Both the position numbers and the translations under genes were made by a program. This document shows positions 29,943-38,708 of a stretch of DNA of 64,000 nt, piece after piece (within the stretch, counting starts at the first letter, position 1; each line of letters opens with the position of its first letter). The DNA is from Rhodococcus sp. PAMC28707 (GTDB lineage Bacteria > Actinomycetota > Actinomycetes > Mycobacteriales > Mycobacteriaceae): NCBI RefSeq assembly GCF_004795915.1, contig NZ_CP039253.1, forward strand, positions 682,001 through 746,000, given 5' to 3'. A model generated the notes under the pieces. That model was not told where the DNA came from and made no database searches. It worked only from the letters and a program-made list of their open reading frames with translations.

Positions 29943-29948
29943 TAGACT
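29943..29948 (+). promoter_or_regulatory. -10 element for gtrA, leaderless arrangement
   Basis: TAGACT ends 8 nt before the GTG at 29957, with no ribosome-binding site between. It is immediately downstream of the tandem repeats, whose last copy ends 45 bp upstream of the -10, close to the -35 region. Confidence 0.5.
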
Positions 29949-29956
29949 CCTTCGTT

Positions 29957-30520
29957 GTGCCCTCGATCGACAGTTTGATTCATCGCCTTCCCGGTCCGTT
30001 ACGGGTGCTGGCGATTCGTCACACCGAGCTGATCAAATTTGCAATCGTCGGTGGGACCACGATGGTGTTCGACCTGGTGATCTTCTATTCGCTGAGTCTG
30101 ACCATCCTCGAGCCCAAGCCTGTCGTCGCGAAGATCATCTCGGGCGTGATGGCGACCATTTTGAGCTACATCCTCAACCGAGAGTGGGCCTTCAAGAATC
30201 GTGGTGGCCGCGAGCGCCATCACGAGGCTTTGCTGTTCTTCACGATCAGCGGGATCGGTGTCATTCTGGCGGCTGCCCCGCTGTGGGTGGCGAACAACTT
30301 GTTCGACATCCGCGAAGGGCACAACAGCCTGACGATGGTGTTGGTTCTCGACTTCATCCTGAACTACATCATCGGCAATCTTCTACAGATGATATTCCGG
30401 TTCTGGGCGCTACGAAAGTTCGCATTCCCCGACGAGAATGCGCGAGGCGCTGCGGCGGGATCGACCGATTACGATCCGACGCCCGCGGAAGCTGCCGAGG
30501 AGCAACTCGGCCACAGCTGA
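29957..30520 (+). CDS. GtrA-family membrane protein
   Basis: A 187-aa protein with four predicted transmembrane helices, the GtrA/DPMS fold. Members help move or use polyprenyl-linked sugars; in mycobacteria Rv3789 acts in arabinan synthesis, and this one corresponds in position to Rv3277. The family core FAIVGGTTMVFDLVIFY opens TM1, and ILNREWAFKNRGG between TM2 and TM3 is the conserved loop. A hydrophilic acidic tail follows TM4. Start GTG 29957. Confidence 0.88.
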   Translation: MPSIDSLIHRLPGPLRVLAIRHTELIKFAIVGGTTMVFDLVIFYSLSLTILEPKPVVAKIISGVMATILSYILNREWAFKNRGGRERHHEALLFFTISGIGVILAAAPLWVANNLFDIREGHNSLTMVLVLDFILNYIIGNLLQMIFRFWALRKFAFPDENARGAAAGSTDYDPTPAEAAEEQLGHS

Positions 30521-30535
30521 CCTACTCCTGTGGGC

Positions 30536-31861
30536 TCAGCGTGGCTCGCGAGCCCGTGGCGACGGGGCACTGGCTTCTTCGCGTGACGCAGGCAGGAACA
30601 CCGAGAACATCGCTGGCTTGCGTCGCTGCAGTTCCAGCCTTCCACCGTCCGCCTCGACGAGTGCTCGTGCGAGAGCGAGACCCACGCCTGTCGATCCGGC
30701 GCCGGAGAACCCGCGATCGAAGATATGCGGGGCCAACTCGTTGCTGACGCCGCTGCCCTCGTCCGAGACCTCGATACAGACCAGCGGCTCGCGCCGCCGC
30801 TCGGCCGTGTCCAGTGCCGGAATCAGCCGCACTGCGACGGTGCATTTGCCGCCGCCGTGCGAGAGTGCGTTGTCCACCAGGACCGCGACTGCCTCGCGCA
30901 ATCTCGAACCCGTTACCGATGCCTTGAGTCCCGGTCCACCTTCGAGTTCCAGTGTTCGGCCGGCATCCTCGAAGTTTCGCTGCCACTCCCCGATGACTCC
31001 GCTGAGTTCCGCGACGACAGCTACATCCTCGGCGCCTGCTGCTCCGTCGCTACGGGACGAACGCACCAACTCGTCGATCGCGAGGGTCAAGCGGTCCACC
31101 TGTGCCATCGCTTCATCGGCTTCGGCGACTACATCGGGATCTGGATGCGTAGATAGTTCGTCGAGCCGAAGCCGGACGGCCGTCAGCCGACTGCGCAGCT
31201 GGTGCGATACGTCGGCGACCAGCGCATGTTCGCGTTGCAGTCTGCCCGCGATCTCGACCGTCGCCGAGTCGAGGACTTCCGAGACCCGGTCGAGCTCGGC
31301 AATTCCGTGCCGTCGTGGATCGGGACGAAAGTCTCCCTCGGCGAGTCGCTGCGCCCGTCGTGCGACGTCGCGCAGCGGATCGGCCAGACGATTGGCGGTC
31401 AATACGGCCACTGCGGTTCCAATCAGAATCGATGCCAACACCACGAGGGCCACTGCACCGACAGCTTGTTTCTGCAAGGTTCGCATATCGTGAGACGGCA
31501 CTTCGAGCCGTAGCGATCCTGCAGTTCCCAACGACAGCGATTCCACCAACGGGGCGGGTACGAAGCTCTCACCGATGTCCACCCTCGACGCGGCATCCTG
31601 TGGTGTCGGAAACACCACGACGAGACGTCCACCTTCTGGGACCGCCAACCTGAGCGAGCCGATGTCCAGGACACCCTCCACGATGCCTCGGTCCCCCTCT
31701 TGCGACAGGATTTCCGATGCCATCCGATCGAGCCGACGTTGAAGGTCGTCGCGAGTGAAATCCTCCACCCATAGCCAGGCGGTGTAAACAAGGGGCAGAC
31801 CGAGCAGTAGAGCGGTCAGCAGGACGACTGCCAGGATGGACTGCAGTATGCGACGGCGCAT
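30536..31861 (-). CDS. Two-component sensor histidine kinase, SHQLRS-type
   Basis: A 441-aa membrane histidine kinase with TM1 (about 7-29), a short extracytoplasmic sensor (about 100 residues), TM2 (about 134-156), HAMP (about 157-209), dimerisation/H-box and ATPase domains. The H-box is VADVSHQLRSRLTAVRLRL with H220; it differs from the usual SHELRTPL and belongs to the SHQLRxxLTA variant common in actinobacteria. The N-box (VDNALSHGGG) and G-boxes (SDEGSG, GSTGVGLALA) are intact. It follows its response regulator by 3 nt. The signal is unknown. This pair is not part of the M. tuberculosis order, where the PH-domain gene directly follows Rv3277. Confidence 0.92.
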   Translation of the reverse strand: MRRRILQSILAVVLLTALLLGLPLVYTAWLWVEDFTRDDLQRRLDRMASEILSQEGDRGIVEGVLDIGSLRLAVPEGGRLVVVFPTPQDAASRVDIGESFVPAPLVESLSLGTAGSLRLEVPSHDMRTLQKQAVGAVALVVLASILIGTAVAVLTANRLADPLRDVARRAQRLAEGDFRPDPRRHGIAELDRVSEVLDSATVEIAGRLQREHALVADVSHQLRSRLTAVRLRLDELSTHPDPDVVAEADEAMAQVDRLTLAIDELVRSSRSDGAAGAEDVAVVAELSGVIGEWQRNFEDAGRTLELEGGPGLKASVTGSRLREAVAVLVDNALSHGGGKCTVAVRLIPALDTAERRREPLVCIEVSDEGSGVSNELAPHIFDRGFSGAGSTGVGLALARALVEADGGRLELQRRKPAMFSVFLPASREEASAPSPRAREPR

Positions 31862-31864
31862 CGA

Positions 31865-32545
31865 TCAGTCGCTGTTGATCCGGAACCCGACTCCGCGCAC
31901 GGTGGCGATGCGGCGCTCGGCAACCGATCCCTCGTCACCGATCTTCCGGCGCAGCCATGACATGTGCATGTCGAGTGTCTTGGAGCCGCGGAGTTCCGCG
32001 TCGCCCCATACTTCCCGGAGAATCGTCTCGCGGGAGACGACTTGCCCAGCATGGTCGAGGAGCACTTTGAGCAGCTCGTATTCCTTGTTCGCCAATGCGA
32101 TTTCGGTTCCGTTCACCAGCACTCGCCTGGCTGCAGGCTCGAGCCTGATACCGCCGACCTCGATCGGGGTGTCCTCACCGGGACCGCGCCGCCGAAGCAA
32201 GGCCCTCACGCGGGCCATGAGTTCGGCGAGTCGAAACGGCTTACCTACGTAGTCGTCGGCGCCGGCGTCGAGCCCGACCACGAAGTCCACCTCATCCGTC
32301 CGCGCCGTCAACATCAGGACGGCAAGTTCGGAGCTGTTGGCGCGAACCTGCCGACAGACTTCCAGGCCGTCCATCCCCGGCAGACCGAGGTCGAGAATCA
32401 GCAGGTCGTAGTTCCCGTCGAGGGCACGCTGGAGGGCAGCTGGACCGGTCTGCTCGACCGTCACCGTGTACCCCTCACGCCCGAGCGCTCGCGAGAGGGG
32501 GGTAGCAATTGCTTCGTCGTCTTCTGCAAGCAGCACTTCGGTCAC
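31865..32545 (-). CDS. OmpR-family DNA-binding response regulator
   Basis: A 226-aa response regulator, partner of the kinase immediately downstream. The receiver domain has the acidic pocket (EDD, residues 8-10), phospho-acceptor D52 (LILDLGLPGMDG), T80 and K102. The C-terminal winged helix (about 130-226) ends RGVGFRINSD. The start is GTG at 32545, giving the normal N-terminus VTEVLLAEDDE; an upstream extension is not used. A leaderless promoter is likely (see the -10 entry). Confidence 0.93.
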   Translation of the reverse strand: MTEVLLAEDDEAIATPLSRALGREGYTVTVEQTGPAALQRALDGNYDLLILDLGLPGMDGLEVCRQVRANSSELAVLMLTARTDEVDFVVGLDAGADDYVGKPFRLAELMARVRALLRRRGPGEDTPIEVGGIRLEPAARRVLVNGTEIALANKEYELLKVLLDHAGQVVSRETILREVWGDAELRGSKTLDMHMSWLRRKIGDEGSVAERRIATVRGVGFRINSD

Positions 32546-32552
32546 CCGCGCA

Positions 32553-32558
32553 ACCCTA
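32553..32558 (-). promoter_or_regulatory. -10 element for the response regulator gene, leaderless arrangement
   Basis: On the minus strand TAGGGT ends 7 nt before the GTG at 32545, with no ribosome-binding site. The context TAGGGTTGCGC is identical to that in front of the TIGR03089 gene. Confidence 0.55.
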
Positions 32559-32585
32559 CGGTTCGTTTCTGTGAGAACGCTTCGA

Positions 32586-33182
32586 TTACCAGCGTTTCCC
32601 CGCGCGCCATCCTCTTTTCGCCGAGTCCGAGGACTCCTCGTACGAGACTTCTCCGTCGTCGAACCGTGGACGGTCGTCCCGGCGAATCTCCAGCGCTTCG
32701 AATACCTGCTGGTAGAGAAGCGAGTGAACCCGCTGGACGCGTGGAATGTCGTCGAACTCCAACGGGTCGTCCGACGCCGAAGCAATGATGAGGGTTCCGG
32801 TACCGAGCATGCGGTCGATCAGTCCGTGCCGAAACTGGACATTGGAAATACGGCCCATCGGGATATCGATTCCCGAGTGGGTGATGACGCCCTGCCGGAT
32901 GAGCACTCGGCGGTCGGTGACGATGAAGTGCGTGCATTTCCAGCCGATGAGGGGGGCAATGCACCGCCAGGCGACGACGATCGCCCACAGAACTGCAGTG
33001 ACAATCGATGCGACGGTGGCACTCGAACCGTCGAGCTTTACCGAGAAGAGGCCGATCACGAAACCTGCGACAGCGGTGACGAGGATGAATGTCAACGCAG
33101 GTAGCACCAGCTTCTTCCAATGCGGGTGATGATGCAAAAGCAGTTCTTCCTCGTCTGCCAACGCATCTTCCGGATACCCCAT
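32586..33182 (-). CDS. PH-domain membrane protein (Rv3278c-like)
   Basis: A 198-aa protein with two N-terminal hydrophobic helices (about 28-50 and 60-82) and a bacterial PH (bPH2-type) domain from about residue 85 (CTHFIVTDRRVLIRQGVITHSGIDIPMGRISNVQ). The C-terminal 40 residues are charged and end in a basic tail. The function is unknown; the position next to birA matches Rv3278c. The start is ATG at 33182, because GAGGAG lies 8 nt upstream, overlapping the end of the AI-2E gene; a GTG at 33191 would be too close to it. Confidence 0.87.
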   Translation of the reverse strand: MGYPEDALADEEELLLHHHPHWKKLVLPALTFILVTAVAGFVIGLFSVKLDGSSATVASIVTAVLWAIVVAWRCIAPLIGWKCTHFIVTDRRVLIRQGVITHSGIDIPMGRISNVQFRHGLIDRMLGTGTLIIASASDDPLEFDDIPRVQRVHSLLYQQVFEALEIRRDDRPRFDDGEVSYEESSDSAKRGWRAGKRW

Positions 33183-33187
33183 GCGAC

Positions 33188-34447
33188 TCACTCCTCGGCC
33201 GGATCCTTACTCGTACGAGGCGATCCTGCCACGAGAGCTGCGTCCTCATCACCATCCGAATCCGCGGCGCCACCGACATCTTCCTCACTGCCGGAATCAG
33301 CAGCCTCAGGATCAGCGACCTCAGGATCAGCGGCCTCGAGATCGGCGGGGTCCGGTGCCGCATCGGTGGCCCGGCCGTCACCAGCGGACATCAGAATGTC
33401 CGCCCACCTGGTTGCTGGATCGATGTCCACCAACAACGCTTTGGCCATCAAGGTCAACGGAATGGCGAGGACTGCTCCGAGCGGACCGAGAACCCAGGAC
33501 CAGAACACGAGCGAGAGAAATGTCAGCGTGACCGACAGTCCCACAGCGTCACCGACGAACTTCGGCTGAATGATCGACTGGATGACGACGTTGACGACGC
33601 TGTAGACGACGATCACCGCGATCATCAGAGTGGGCCCGCCCTGCAACAGTGCCAGCAGAGCGGGCGGAATCAGTCCGAGAACGAATCCGATGTTGGGAAT
33701 GTAATTCGTGATGAACGACAACAGCCCCCACAACACTGGAAGTGAGATACCCATTGCCCACAGTGCACCTGCGTCGATGACGGCAACGATCAAGCCGAAG
33801 ATCGTCGAGACGATCAGATAAGTACGAGTGCCCGTAGAGAAGGACACGAATGCGCCCGCGATATCGGGCCGGGTACCGACCAATGTCGATATCCGAGTAC
33901 TGAACGAACTGCCGTCGACCGCCATGAACAACAGCAGCACGAGGACGAAAAGCAAGTTGGAGAAAATACCCAGCACGTCCACGAGAAGACTGTCGATCAC
34001 CCCGAACACCGTGCCCGCATCGATTTTCGACATCAAATTTTGAATCTGGTCTTGCCCAATTCCGTTGTTCGACAAAAGAGTCCGAACGCTGTCGACGAGA
34101 CTGTCGAATTCATCGGCGTAGGTCGGCAACAGCGTCGCAAGCCGGGCGGTCGATACGACGAGTGCCAATACCAACACGAGAAGAATGGAGTACACGAGAA
34201 CAATCGCGATGATCGTTGCGATCCATGCCGGAAAACCCCTGCGTCGCAGCCACTCTGGAAACGGATGTACCGCGACGGTCAGCATCAAGGCAAGAAACGT
34301 CGGCCCCACCACGCCGGAGAACGCACGCGTTCCGGCGACGCAGACGACGAGTGAGGCAAGCCCCAGCAACACGATCACCCCGCGCGGGAGCGACCACGAC
34401 TCCGACACACTCGACGGCGTCGCATCCGATGCATGTCGCGGTTCCAT
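33188..34447 (-). CDS. AI-2E family transporter
   Basis: A 419-aa membrane protein with about eight hydrophobic helices. The AI-2E/PerM signature appears in SFITNYIPNIGFVLGLIPPALLALLQGG, followed by the C-terminal helical bundle (VLGPLGAVLAIPLTLMAKALLVD). Family members are proposed exporters of autoinducer-2 or Na+/H+ antiporters; the substrate is unknown here. The last 60 residues are a disordered, repetitive acidic tail rich in Ala, Asp and Glu (repeats of the form AADPE). The start is ATG at 34447 with GGAGGGG 5 nt upstream. The gene is absent from this place in M. tuberculosis. Confidence 0.9.
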   Translation of the reverse strand: MEPRHASDATPSSVSESWSLPRGVIVLLGLASLVVCVAGTRAFSGVVGPTFLALMLTVAVHPFPEWLRRRGFPAWIATIIAIVLVYSILLVLVLALVVSTARLATLLPTYADEFDSLVDSVRTLLSNNGIGQDQIQNLMSKIDAGTVFGVIDSLLVDVLGIFSNLLFVLVLLLFMAVDGSSFSTRISTLVGTRPDIAGAFVSFSTGTRTYLIVSTIFGLIVAVIDAGALWAMGISLPVLWGLLSFITNYIPNIGFVLGLIPPALLALLQGGPTLMIAVIVVYSVVNVVIQSIIQPKFVGDAVGLSVTLTFLSLVFWSWVLGPLGAVLAIPLTLMAKALLVDIDPATRWADILMSAGDGRATDAAPDPADLEAADPEVADPEAADSGSEEDVGGAADSDGDEDAALVAGSPRTSKDPAEE

Positions 34448-34540
34448 GAGTGCCCCTCCGCAGTTGTTCATCTGCTCAGCACGATCCCATCGCATCTGTC
34501 GAAGGCGCATCATCCGTCACGGATGATGCGGCTTCACCGA

Positions 34541-35371
34541 TTACTCAGGATCCACCGCGCGTAGGTGCGTGACATCCCCGGCCGCTACCGCGACCGATTG
34601 CCCGGACTCATCGTCGCGAACGACGATGCGGCCGTGAACATCGACGTCGGTCGCCTCCCCCACCAACACTCGATCCCCAGGCATCTCGACGCGAACTCTC
34701 CGGCCCACCGTGTCGCACCGCTCGCGGTATCGCTGAGCGAGATGCTCGGTGTTCCAACCGGAGTTCTTCCAGGAATCGACCTCGGCACCGATTCCACGCA
34801 AGATTGCGCGCAGAATGGTGTCACGATCGGCCACGACCGCACTCTCGAGCACCAGCGATGTGGCCGTCGGGACGGGCAATTCCTCAGTCGTCATCGACAC
34901 GTTCAGCCCGATTCCGACCACCACGACCGGATGCGGACCGTAGGTAGCCACTTCGGCGAGAATTCCAGCGACCTTTCGCCCCTCGATCAAGACGTCGTTC
35001 GGCCATTTCAAGGCAGCGTCGACAGCCGCCACCGTTCGCAGCGCGTCGACTACGGCGACTCCGGTCAGGAGCGGTAGCCACCCGAGGACGGCCGGATCGA
35101 TTCCTGGAAATTTCATCAGTACCGACAGGAGGATCTGTGATCGAGGCGCGCCGGAGAACGGCCGTGAATGACGGCCACGTCCGCTGTCCTGATGCTCGGC
35201 GACAAGCGCGGTGCGATCGGCGAGCCCGTCGGCGCGCGCAATGAGGTCGGCGTTGGTCGAACCAGTTTGCTCGACCACGTCGAGCCTCGACCAGGACGCT
35301 TGCGGCCCATCGACAAGAGCTCGACGAAGAGCCGCGACATCGAGCGGGGGGCGGTCGAGATTGGTCCACAT
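34541..35371 (-). CDS. birA: Biotin-[acetyl-CoA-carboxylase] ligase
   Basis: BirA attaches biotin to the lysine of biotin carboxyl carrier domains, here most likely AccA3 encoded nearby. The 276-aa product is class I: it lacks an N-terminal DNA-binding domain and starts with the catalytic domain. Motifs are DSGRGRHSRPF (biotinyl-AMP site), ALKWPNDVLIEGRKVAGIL and VVVGIGLNV. The C-terminal beta-barrel follows. The start ATG 35371 (MWTNLDRPPLD) is preferred over longer forms; a -10 hexamer lies 8 nt upstream. It is divergent from accD5. Confidence 0.95.
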   Translation of the reverse strand: MWTNLDRPPLDVAALRRALVDGPQASWSRLDVVEQTGSTNADLIARADGLADRTALVAEHQDSGRGRHSRPFSGAPRSQILLSVLMKFPGIDPAVLGWLPLLTGVAVVDALRTVAAVDAALKWPNDVLIEGRKVAGILAEVATYGPHPVVVVGIGLNVSMTTEELPVPTATSLVLESAVVADRDTILRAILRGIGAEVDSWKNSGWNTEHLAQRYRERCDTVGRRVRVEMPGDRVLVGEATDVDVHGRIVVRDDESGQSVAVAAGDVTHLRAVDPE

Positions 35372-35379
35372 GACCCAAG

Positions 35380-35385
35380 AGCATA
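35380..35385 (-). promoter_or_regulatory. -10 element for birA, leaderless arrangement
   Basis: On the minus strand TATGCT ends 8 nt before the birA ATG, with no ribosome-binding site between. Confidence 0.5.
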
Positions 35386-35484
35386 TGGCCATACCGAACG
35401 TGCCCCGTCGGCGTACCGGCCAGTAGGCTTGTTCGTCGACTGTGCTTGTCGCACCTCGGTCGGGACACCCATCACAGTCGTGGT

Positions 35485-35490
35485 TAAAGT
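35485..35490 (+). promoter_or_regulatory. -10 element for accD5, leaderless arrangement
   Basis: TAAAGT ends 8 nt before the accD5 ATG (spacer GATCCCCC). No purine-rich ribosome-binding site is present. The divergent birA and accD5 promoters are about 100 bp apart. Confidence 0.5.
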
Positions 35491-35498
35491 GATCCCCC

Positions 35499-37139
35499 AT
35501 GACCAGTGTTCAGGACGCAACTGCACAGGGTTCGGCCGCCAAGCCCGATATCCACACCACAGCGGGAAAACTCGCCGATCTCAGAAGTCGCAGGGAAGCC
35601 GCGATGCTCCCCAGTGGTGAAGCTGCAGTGGAGAAGGTGCACGCGAAAGGCAAGCTGACCGCCCGGGAGCGCATCACCGCGCTACTCGACGAGGGTTCGT
35701 TCGTCGAACTGGACGCGCTCGCTCGTCACCGGTCCGTCAACTTCGGAATGGCCGACAACCGCCCCTTCGGCGATGGCGTAGTCACCGGCTACGGCACCAT
35801 CGACGGGCGCGACATCTGCGTCTTCTCCCAGGACGCGACCGTTTTCGGCGGTTCCCTCGGTGAGATCTACGGCGAAAAGATCGTCAAGGTCATGGACCTG
35901 GCGATCAAGACCGGCCGCCCGCTGGTCGGCATCAACGAAGGCGCAGGCGCCCGCATCCAGGAGGGTGTCGTCTCCCTGGGCCTCTACGGCGAAATCTTCC
36001 ACCGCAACGTCCAGGCCTCCGGAGTCATCCCGCAGATCTCGCTCATCATGGGGCCTGCTGCCGGCGGACACGTCTACTCCCCCGCACTGACCGATTTCGT
36101 CGTCATGGTCGACGGCACCTCGCAGATGTTCGTCACCGGCCCCGACGTCATCAAGACCGTCACCGGCGAGAACGTCACCATGGAAGAACTCGGTGGCGCG
36201 CACACCCACATGGAGAAGTCCGGTGTCGCGCACTACGTCGCGTCCGGCGAGCAGGACGCGTTGGACTACGTCCGCGATCTGCTGTCCTACCTACCTAGCA
36301 ACAACCGCGCCGACGCGCCCCGCCTGGCGCCGTCGGATCCGATCGTCGGCGGCATCGAGGAAAGCCTCACTGCAGAGGACCTCGAACTGGACACCTTGAT
36401 TCCGGATTCCCCGAACACCCCGTACGACATGCACGAGGTCATCCGCCGGATCCTCGATGACGACGAGTTCCTCGAAGTCCAGGAAGGCCGCGCGCGTAAT
36501 ATCATCGTCGGCTTCGGACGTGTCGACGGTCGCTCGGTGGGCATCGTGGCAAACCAGCCCACCCAGTTCGCGGGCACTCTCGACATCGACGCTTCCGAGA
36601 AGGCGGCTCGCTTCGTACGAACCTGCGACTGCTTCAACGTCCCGATCATCACCCTCGTCGACGTTCCTGGCTTCCTGCCCGGAACCGAACAGGAATTCAA
36701 CGGCATCATTCGTCGCGGCGCGAAGTTGCTCTACGCCTACGGTGAGGCGACGGTCGGCAAGATCACCGTCATCACCCGCAAGGCCTACGGCGGCGCGTAC
36801 GACGTCATGGGCTCCAAGCACATGGGTGCCGACGTCAACCTCGCGTGGCCCACGGCTCAGATCGCGGTCATGGGTGCATCCGGCGCCGTCGGATTCGTCT
36901 ACCGCAAGCAACTCCTCGAGGCCGCGAAAAACGGCGAGGACGTCGATGCATTGCGGTTGAAGTTGCAGCAGGAGTACGAGGACACGCTCGTCAACCCGTA
37001 CATTGCGGCCGAGCGCGGCTACCTCGACGCTGTCATTCCTCCGAGCCATACGCGTGGCCAGATTGTCGCTGCGTTGCGGCTTCTCGAGCGCAAAATGGTG
37101 ACGTTGCCGCCCAAGAAGCACGGGAACATTCCACTGTGA
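35499..37139 (+). CDS. accD5: Acyl-CoA carboxylase beta subunit (carboxyltransferase)
   Basis: AccD5 transfers the carboxyl group from biotin to propionyl- or acetyl-CoA, giving methylmalonyl- or malonyl-CoA for mycolic and methyl-branched lipids. The 546-aa protein has two crotonase-like domains with the acyl-CoA and biotin oxyanion loops: [31 protein letters not shown] and [12 protein letters not shown], and [18 protein letters not shown]. Codons end almost always in C or G, more so than in neighbours, which fits high expression. Its stop overlaps the accE5 start, and birA is divergent. Confidence 0.96.
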   Translation: MTSVQDATAQGSAAKPDIHTTAGKLADLRSRREAAMLPSGEAAVEKVHAKGKLTARERITALLDEGSFVELDALARHRSVNFGMADNRPFGDGVVTGYGTIDGRDICVFSQDATVFGGSLGEIYGEKIVKVMDLAIKTGRPLVGINEGAGARIQEGVVSLGLYGEIFHRNVQASGVIPQISLIMGPAAGGHVYSPALTDFVVMVDGTSQMFVTGPDVIKTVTGENVTMEELGGAHTHMEKSGVAHYVASGEQDALDYVRDLLSYLPSNNRADAPRLAPSDPIVGGIEESLTAEDLELDTLIPDSPNTPYDMHEVIRRILDDDEFLEVQEGRARNIIVGFGRVDGRSVGIVANQPTQFAGTLDIDASEKAARFVRTCDCFNVPIITLVDVPGFLPGTEQEFNGIIRRGAKLLYAYGEATVGKITVITRKAYGGAYDVMGSKHMGADVNLAWPTAQIAVMGASGAVGFVYRKQLLEAAKNGEDVDALRLKLQQEYEDTLVNPYIAAERGYLDAVIPPSHTRGQIVAALRLLERKMVTLPPKKHGNIPL

Positions 37140-37429
37140 GCGCACCGGCAAAGGAATCGGACATCACCGAAGCTACGGATCTGATCGAGTCTGCAGGCTT
37201 GGACGACGCGTCGGCGGCCTCTACGGTCAACGATGTGATCCGAGTGGTGAAGGGCAATCCGTCTGACCAGGACATCGCGGCACTTGTCGTGGTCCTCACC
37301 GCTGCGGCGGGTTCGACTGCAGCGACCGTCGACTCACGTCCACCGGAGCTGTGGGGTTCTCATGCCTCGAAGCATCGGACGTTCGCGCCGTATTCGCCGT
37401 ACTCGTACGGCGCCTCGCAGCGCTACTAG
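37136..37429 (+). CDS. accE5: Acyl-CoA carboxylase epsilon subunit
   Basis: The small epsilon subunit binds AccD5 and raises activity of the acyl-CoA carboxylase. The 97-aa product has a variable N-terminus and the conserved core [24 protein letters not shown], followed by a tail with W (ELWGSH) and aromatic residues (PYSPYSYG). GTG at 37136 lies within the accD5 stop (GTGA), so the two are coupled. A longer in-frame start lies inside accD5 and is not used. Confidence 0.93.
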   Translation: MSAPAKESDITEATDLIESAGLDDASAASTVNDVIRVVKGNPSDQDIAALVVVLTAAAGSTAATVDSRPPELWGSHASKHRTFAPYSPYSYGASQRY

Positions 37430-37430
37430 A

Positions 37431-38057
37431 GTGCCTCGTTTCGTTCTCGCCTCGGCGTCGCCAGCACGGCTCGAAGTTCTCCGCAAGGCGGGGATCGACC
37501 CAGTCGTGCGGGTGTCCGGGGTGGACGAGGACGCGCTCACCGCAGCGCTCGGACCCGATCCGGTACCCGAGGATGTGGTCGTAACCTTGGCACTCGCCAA
37601 GGCAGAGGCAGTACTCGCCGAGTTCGACGACGCAGTGGTGGTCGGGTGCGATTCGATGTTGTCGATCGGCGACGAGCTACAGGGCAAACCTCACAGCGTC
37701 GATGTGGCACGGTGTAGGTGGGCTGCCATGGCAGGCAGATCAGGTGATCTTCTGACCGGCCACGCTGTCGTTCGAGTCGTCGACGGGCGATCGGTCGCAG
37801 TCGCGACCGGGTGTAGTTCGACGAAAATCCACTTCAGTGAACCGTCGAGCGCCGACCTCGAGGCGTATCTCGCGTCGGGAGAGCCGTTGTCGGTGGCGGG
37901 CGCCTTCACGCTGGACGGCCTCGGGGGCTGGTTCGTCGACCGTATCGAGGGGGATCCGTCCAGCGTCATCGGGATCGGGCTACCGCTCGTCCGTCGACTT
38001 CTGGCCGATGTCGGCACGTCGTTGTCCGAGCTGTGGGCCGATTCAGGGAATCAATAG
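37431..38057 (+). CDS. maf: Maf family nucleoside triphosphate pyrophosphatase
   Basis: Maf proteins hydrolyse dTTP/UTP and modified nucleotides and are linked to septum arrest. The 208-aa protein starts FVLASASPARLEVLRKAGI, has the acidic catalytic pocket VVVGCDSML and DEDAL, the Lys of LQGKP, and the C-terminal GGWFVDRIEGDPSSVIGIGLP. GTG at 37431 is one base after the accE5 stop. Its 3' end overlaps the convergent flavodoxin gene by 15 bp. Confidence 0.94.
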   Translation: MPRFVLASASPARLEVLRKAGIDPVVRVSGVDEDALTAALGPDPVPEDVVVTLALAKAEAVLAEFDDAVVVGCDSMLSIGDELQGKPHSVDVARCRWAAMAGRSGDLLTGHAVVRVVDGRSVAVATGCSSTKIHFSEPSSADLEAYLASGEPLSVAGAFTLDGLGGWFVDRIEGDPSSVIGIGLPLVRRLLADVGTSLSELWADSGNQ

Positions 38058-38489
38058 AGCTGTGATGTCGCGGGCCCACTCGGCAGCCTGCACCTTGGGC
38101 TTGACGTTCGAGGAGCTGTCGTGCCGGGCGTGCTCGCCGACCTGTTGAGCGCCTAGTTCGACCAGCTTGTCGGCGATGATCTCGCCGCCGCGGTTGAATG
38201 TGTCCTCGTACACGCGGTCGCCCAGTCCGAACATCGCGAATCTGAGCCCGCAAAGATCCGGGCCGTCCTCGACGAGCGCGTCGTAGAAGGGGCCTGCTCC
38301 CGTCGGCAGTTCGCCTTCGCCGTAGGTAGAACAGATGATGACGTGAAAGTCGTCGGTATCGATATCGGATACCTCGTATTCGAGCATGTCACGCACGTCG
38401 ACGTCATGATCGGTCATCACCTCGGCGATCTTGTCCGCAACCTCCTCGGCTGTACCGGTCTCCGAACCGAACAACACGACTACTGCCAT
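38043..38489 (-). CDS. Flavodoxin domain protein
   Basis: A 148-aa protein with a complete flavodoxin fold: the FMN phosphate loop FGSETGTAEEVA (residues 8-19), the second loop STYGEGELPTGA and the third FGLGDRVYEDTFN. It is a short-chain, soluble electron carrier, similar to MioC and the flavodoxin domains of sulfite reductases. Flavodoxins commonly replace ferredoxin under iron limitation. The start ATG 38489 has AAGGGGAG 5 nt upstream; the GTG two codons earlier is too close to it. No reductase is adjacent. It interrupts the maf-sseA order of M. tuberculosis. Confidence 0.92.
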   Translation of the reverse strand: MAVVVLFGSETGTAEEVADKIAEVMTDHDVDVRDMLEYEVSDIDTDDFHVIICSTYGEGELPTGAGPFYDALVEDGPDLCGLRFAMFGLGDRVYEDTFNRGGEIIADKLVELGAQQVGEHARHDSSSNVKPKVQAAEWARDITALLIP

Positions 38490-38541
38490 GTCCACTCCCC
38501 TTCTCGAAACTTTCCCTGCAGGCCACCGAAAGAATCGGTAA

Positions 38542-38568
38542 GTGAGAATAGCCTCACCAGCAGTGAGG
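38542..38568 (-). promoter_or_regulatory. Putative iron-regulator dyad over the flavodoxin -10
   Basis: GTGAG (38542-38546) and CTCAC (38553-38557) form a perfect dyad with a 6-bp spacer (AATAGC). The core reads TAGCCTCACC, close to one half of the DtxR/IdeR box (TAGGTTAGCCTAACCTA). I count 12 of 19 matches, so it is a weak match. A second dyad, CCTCAC-CAGCA-GTGAGG (38552-38568), overlaps it. On the minus strand the first dyad covers TATTCT (38545-38550), a good -10 about 55 bp upstream of the flavodoxin start. Confidence 0.45.
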
Positions 38569-38708
38569 GTCGGATCTCACCTGCCCTCTGCGGGCACGAC
38601 GGGTGTCCACGGGCCGCTCTGCACTCCGAGCGCTGCTCCCTCGACTCACCGAGCGCCTAGGATCGACAGAGTCAGATCGATTCGATCACTCCTAGGAGCG
38701 AAGAAGAA

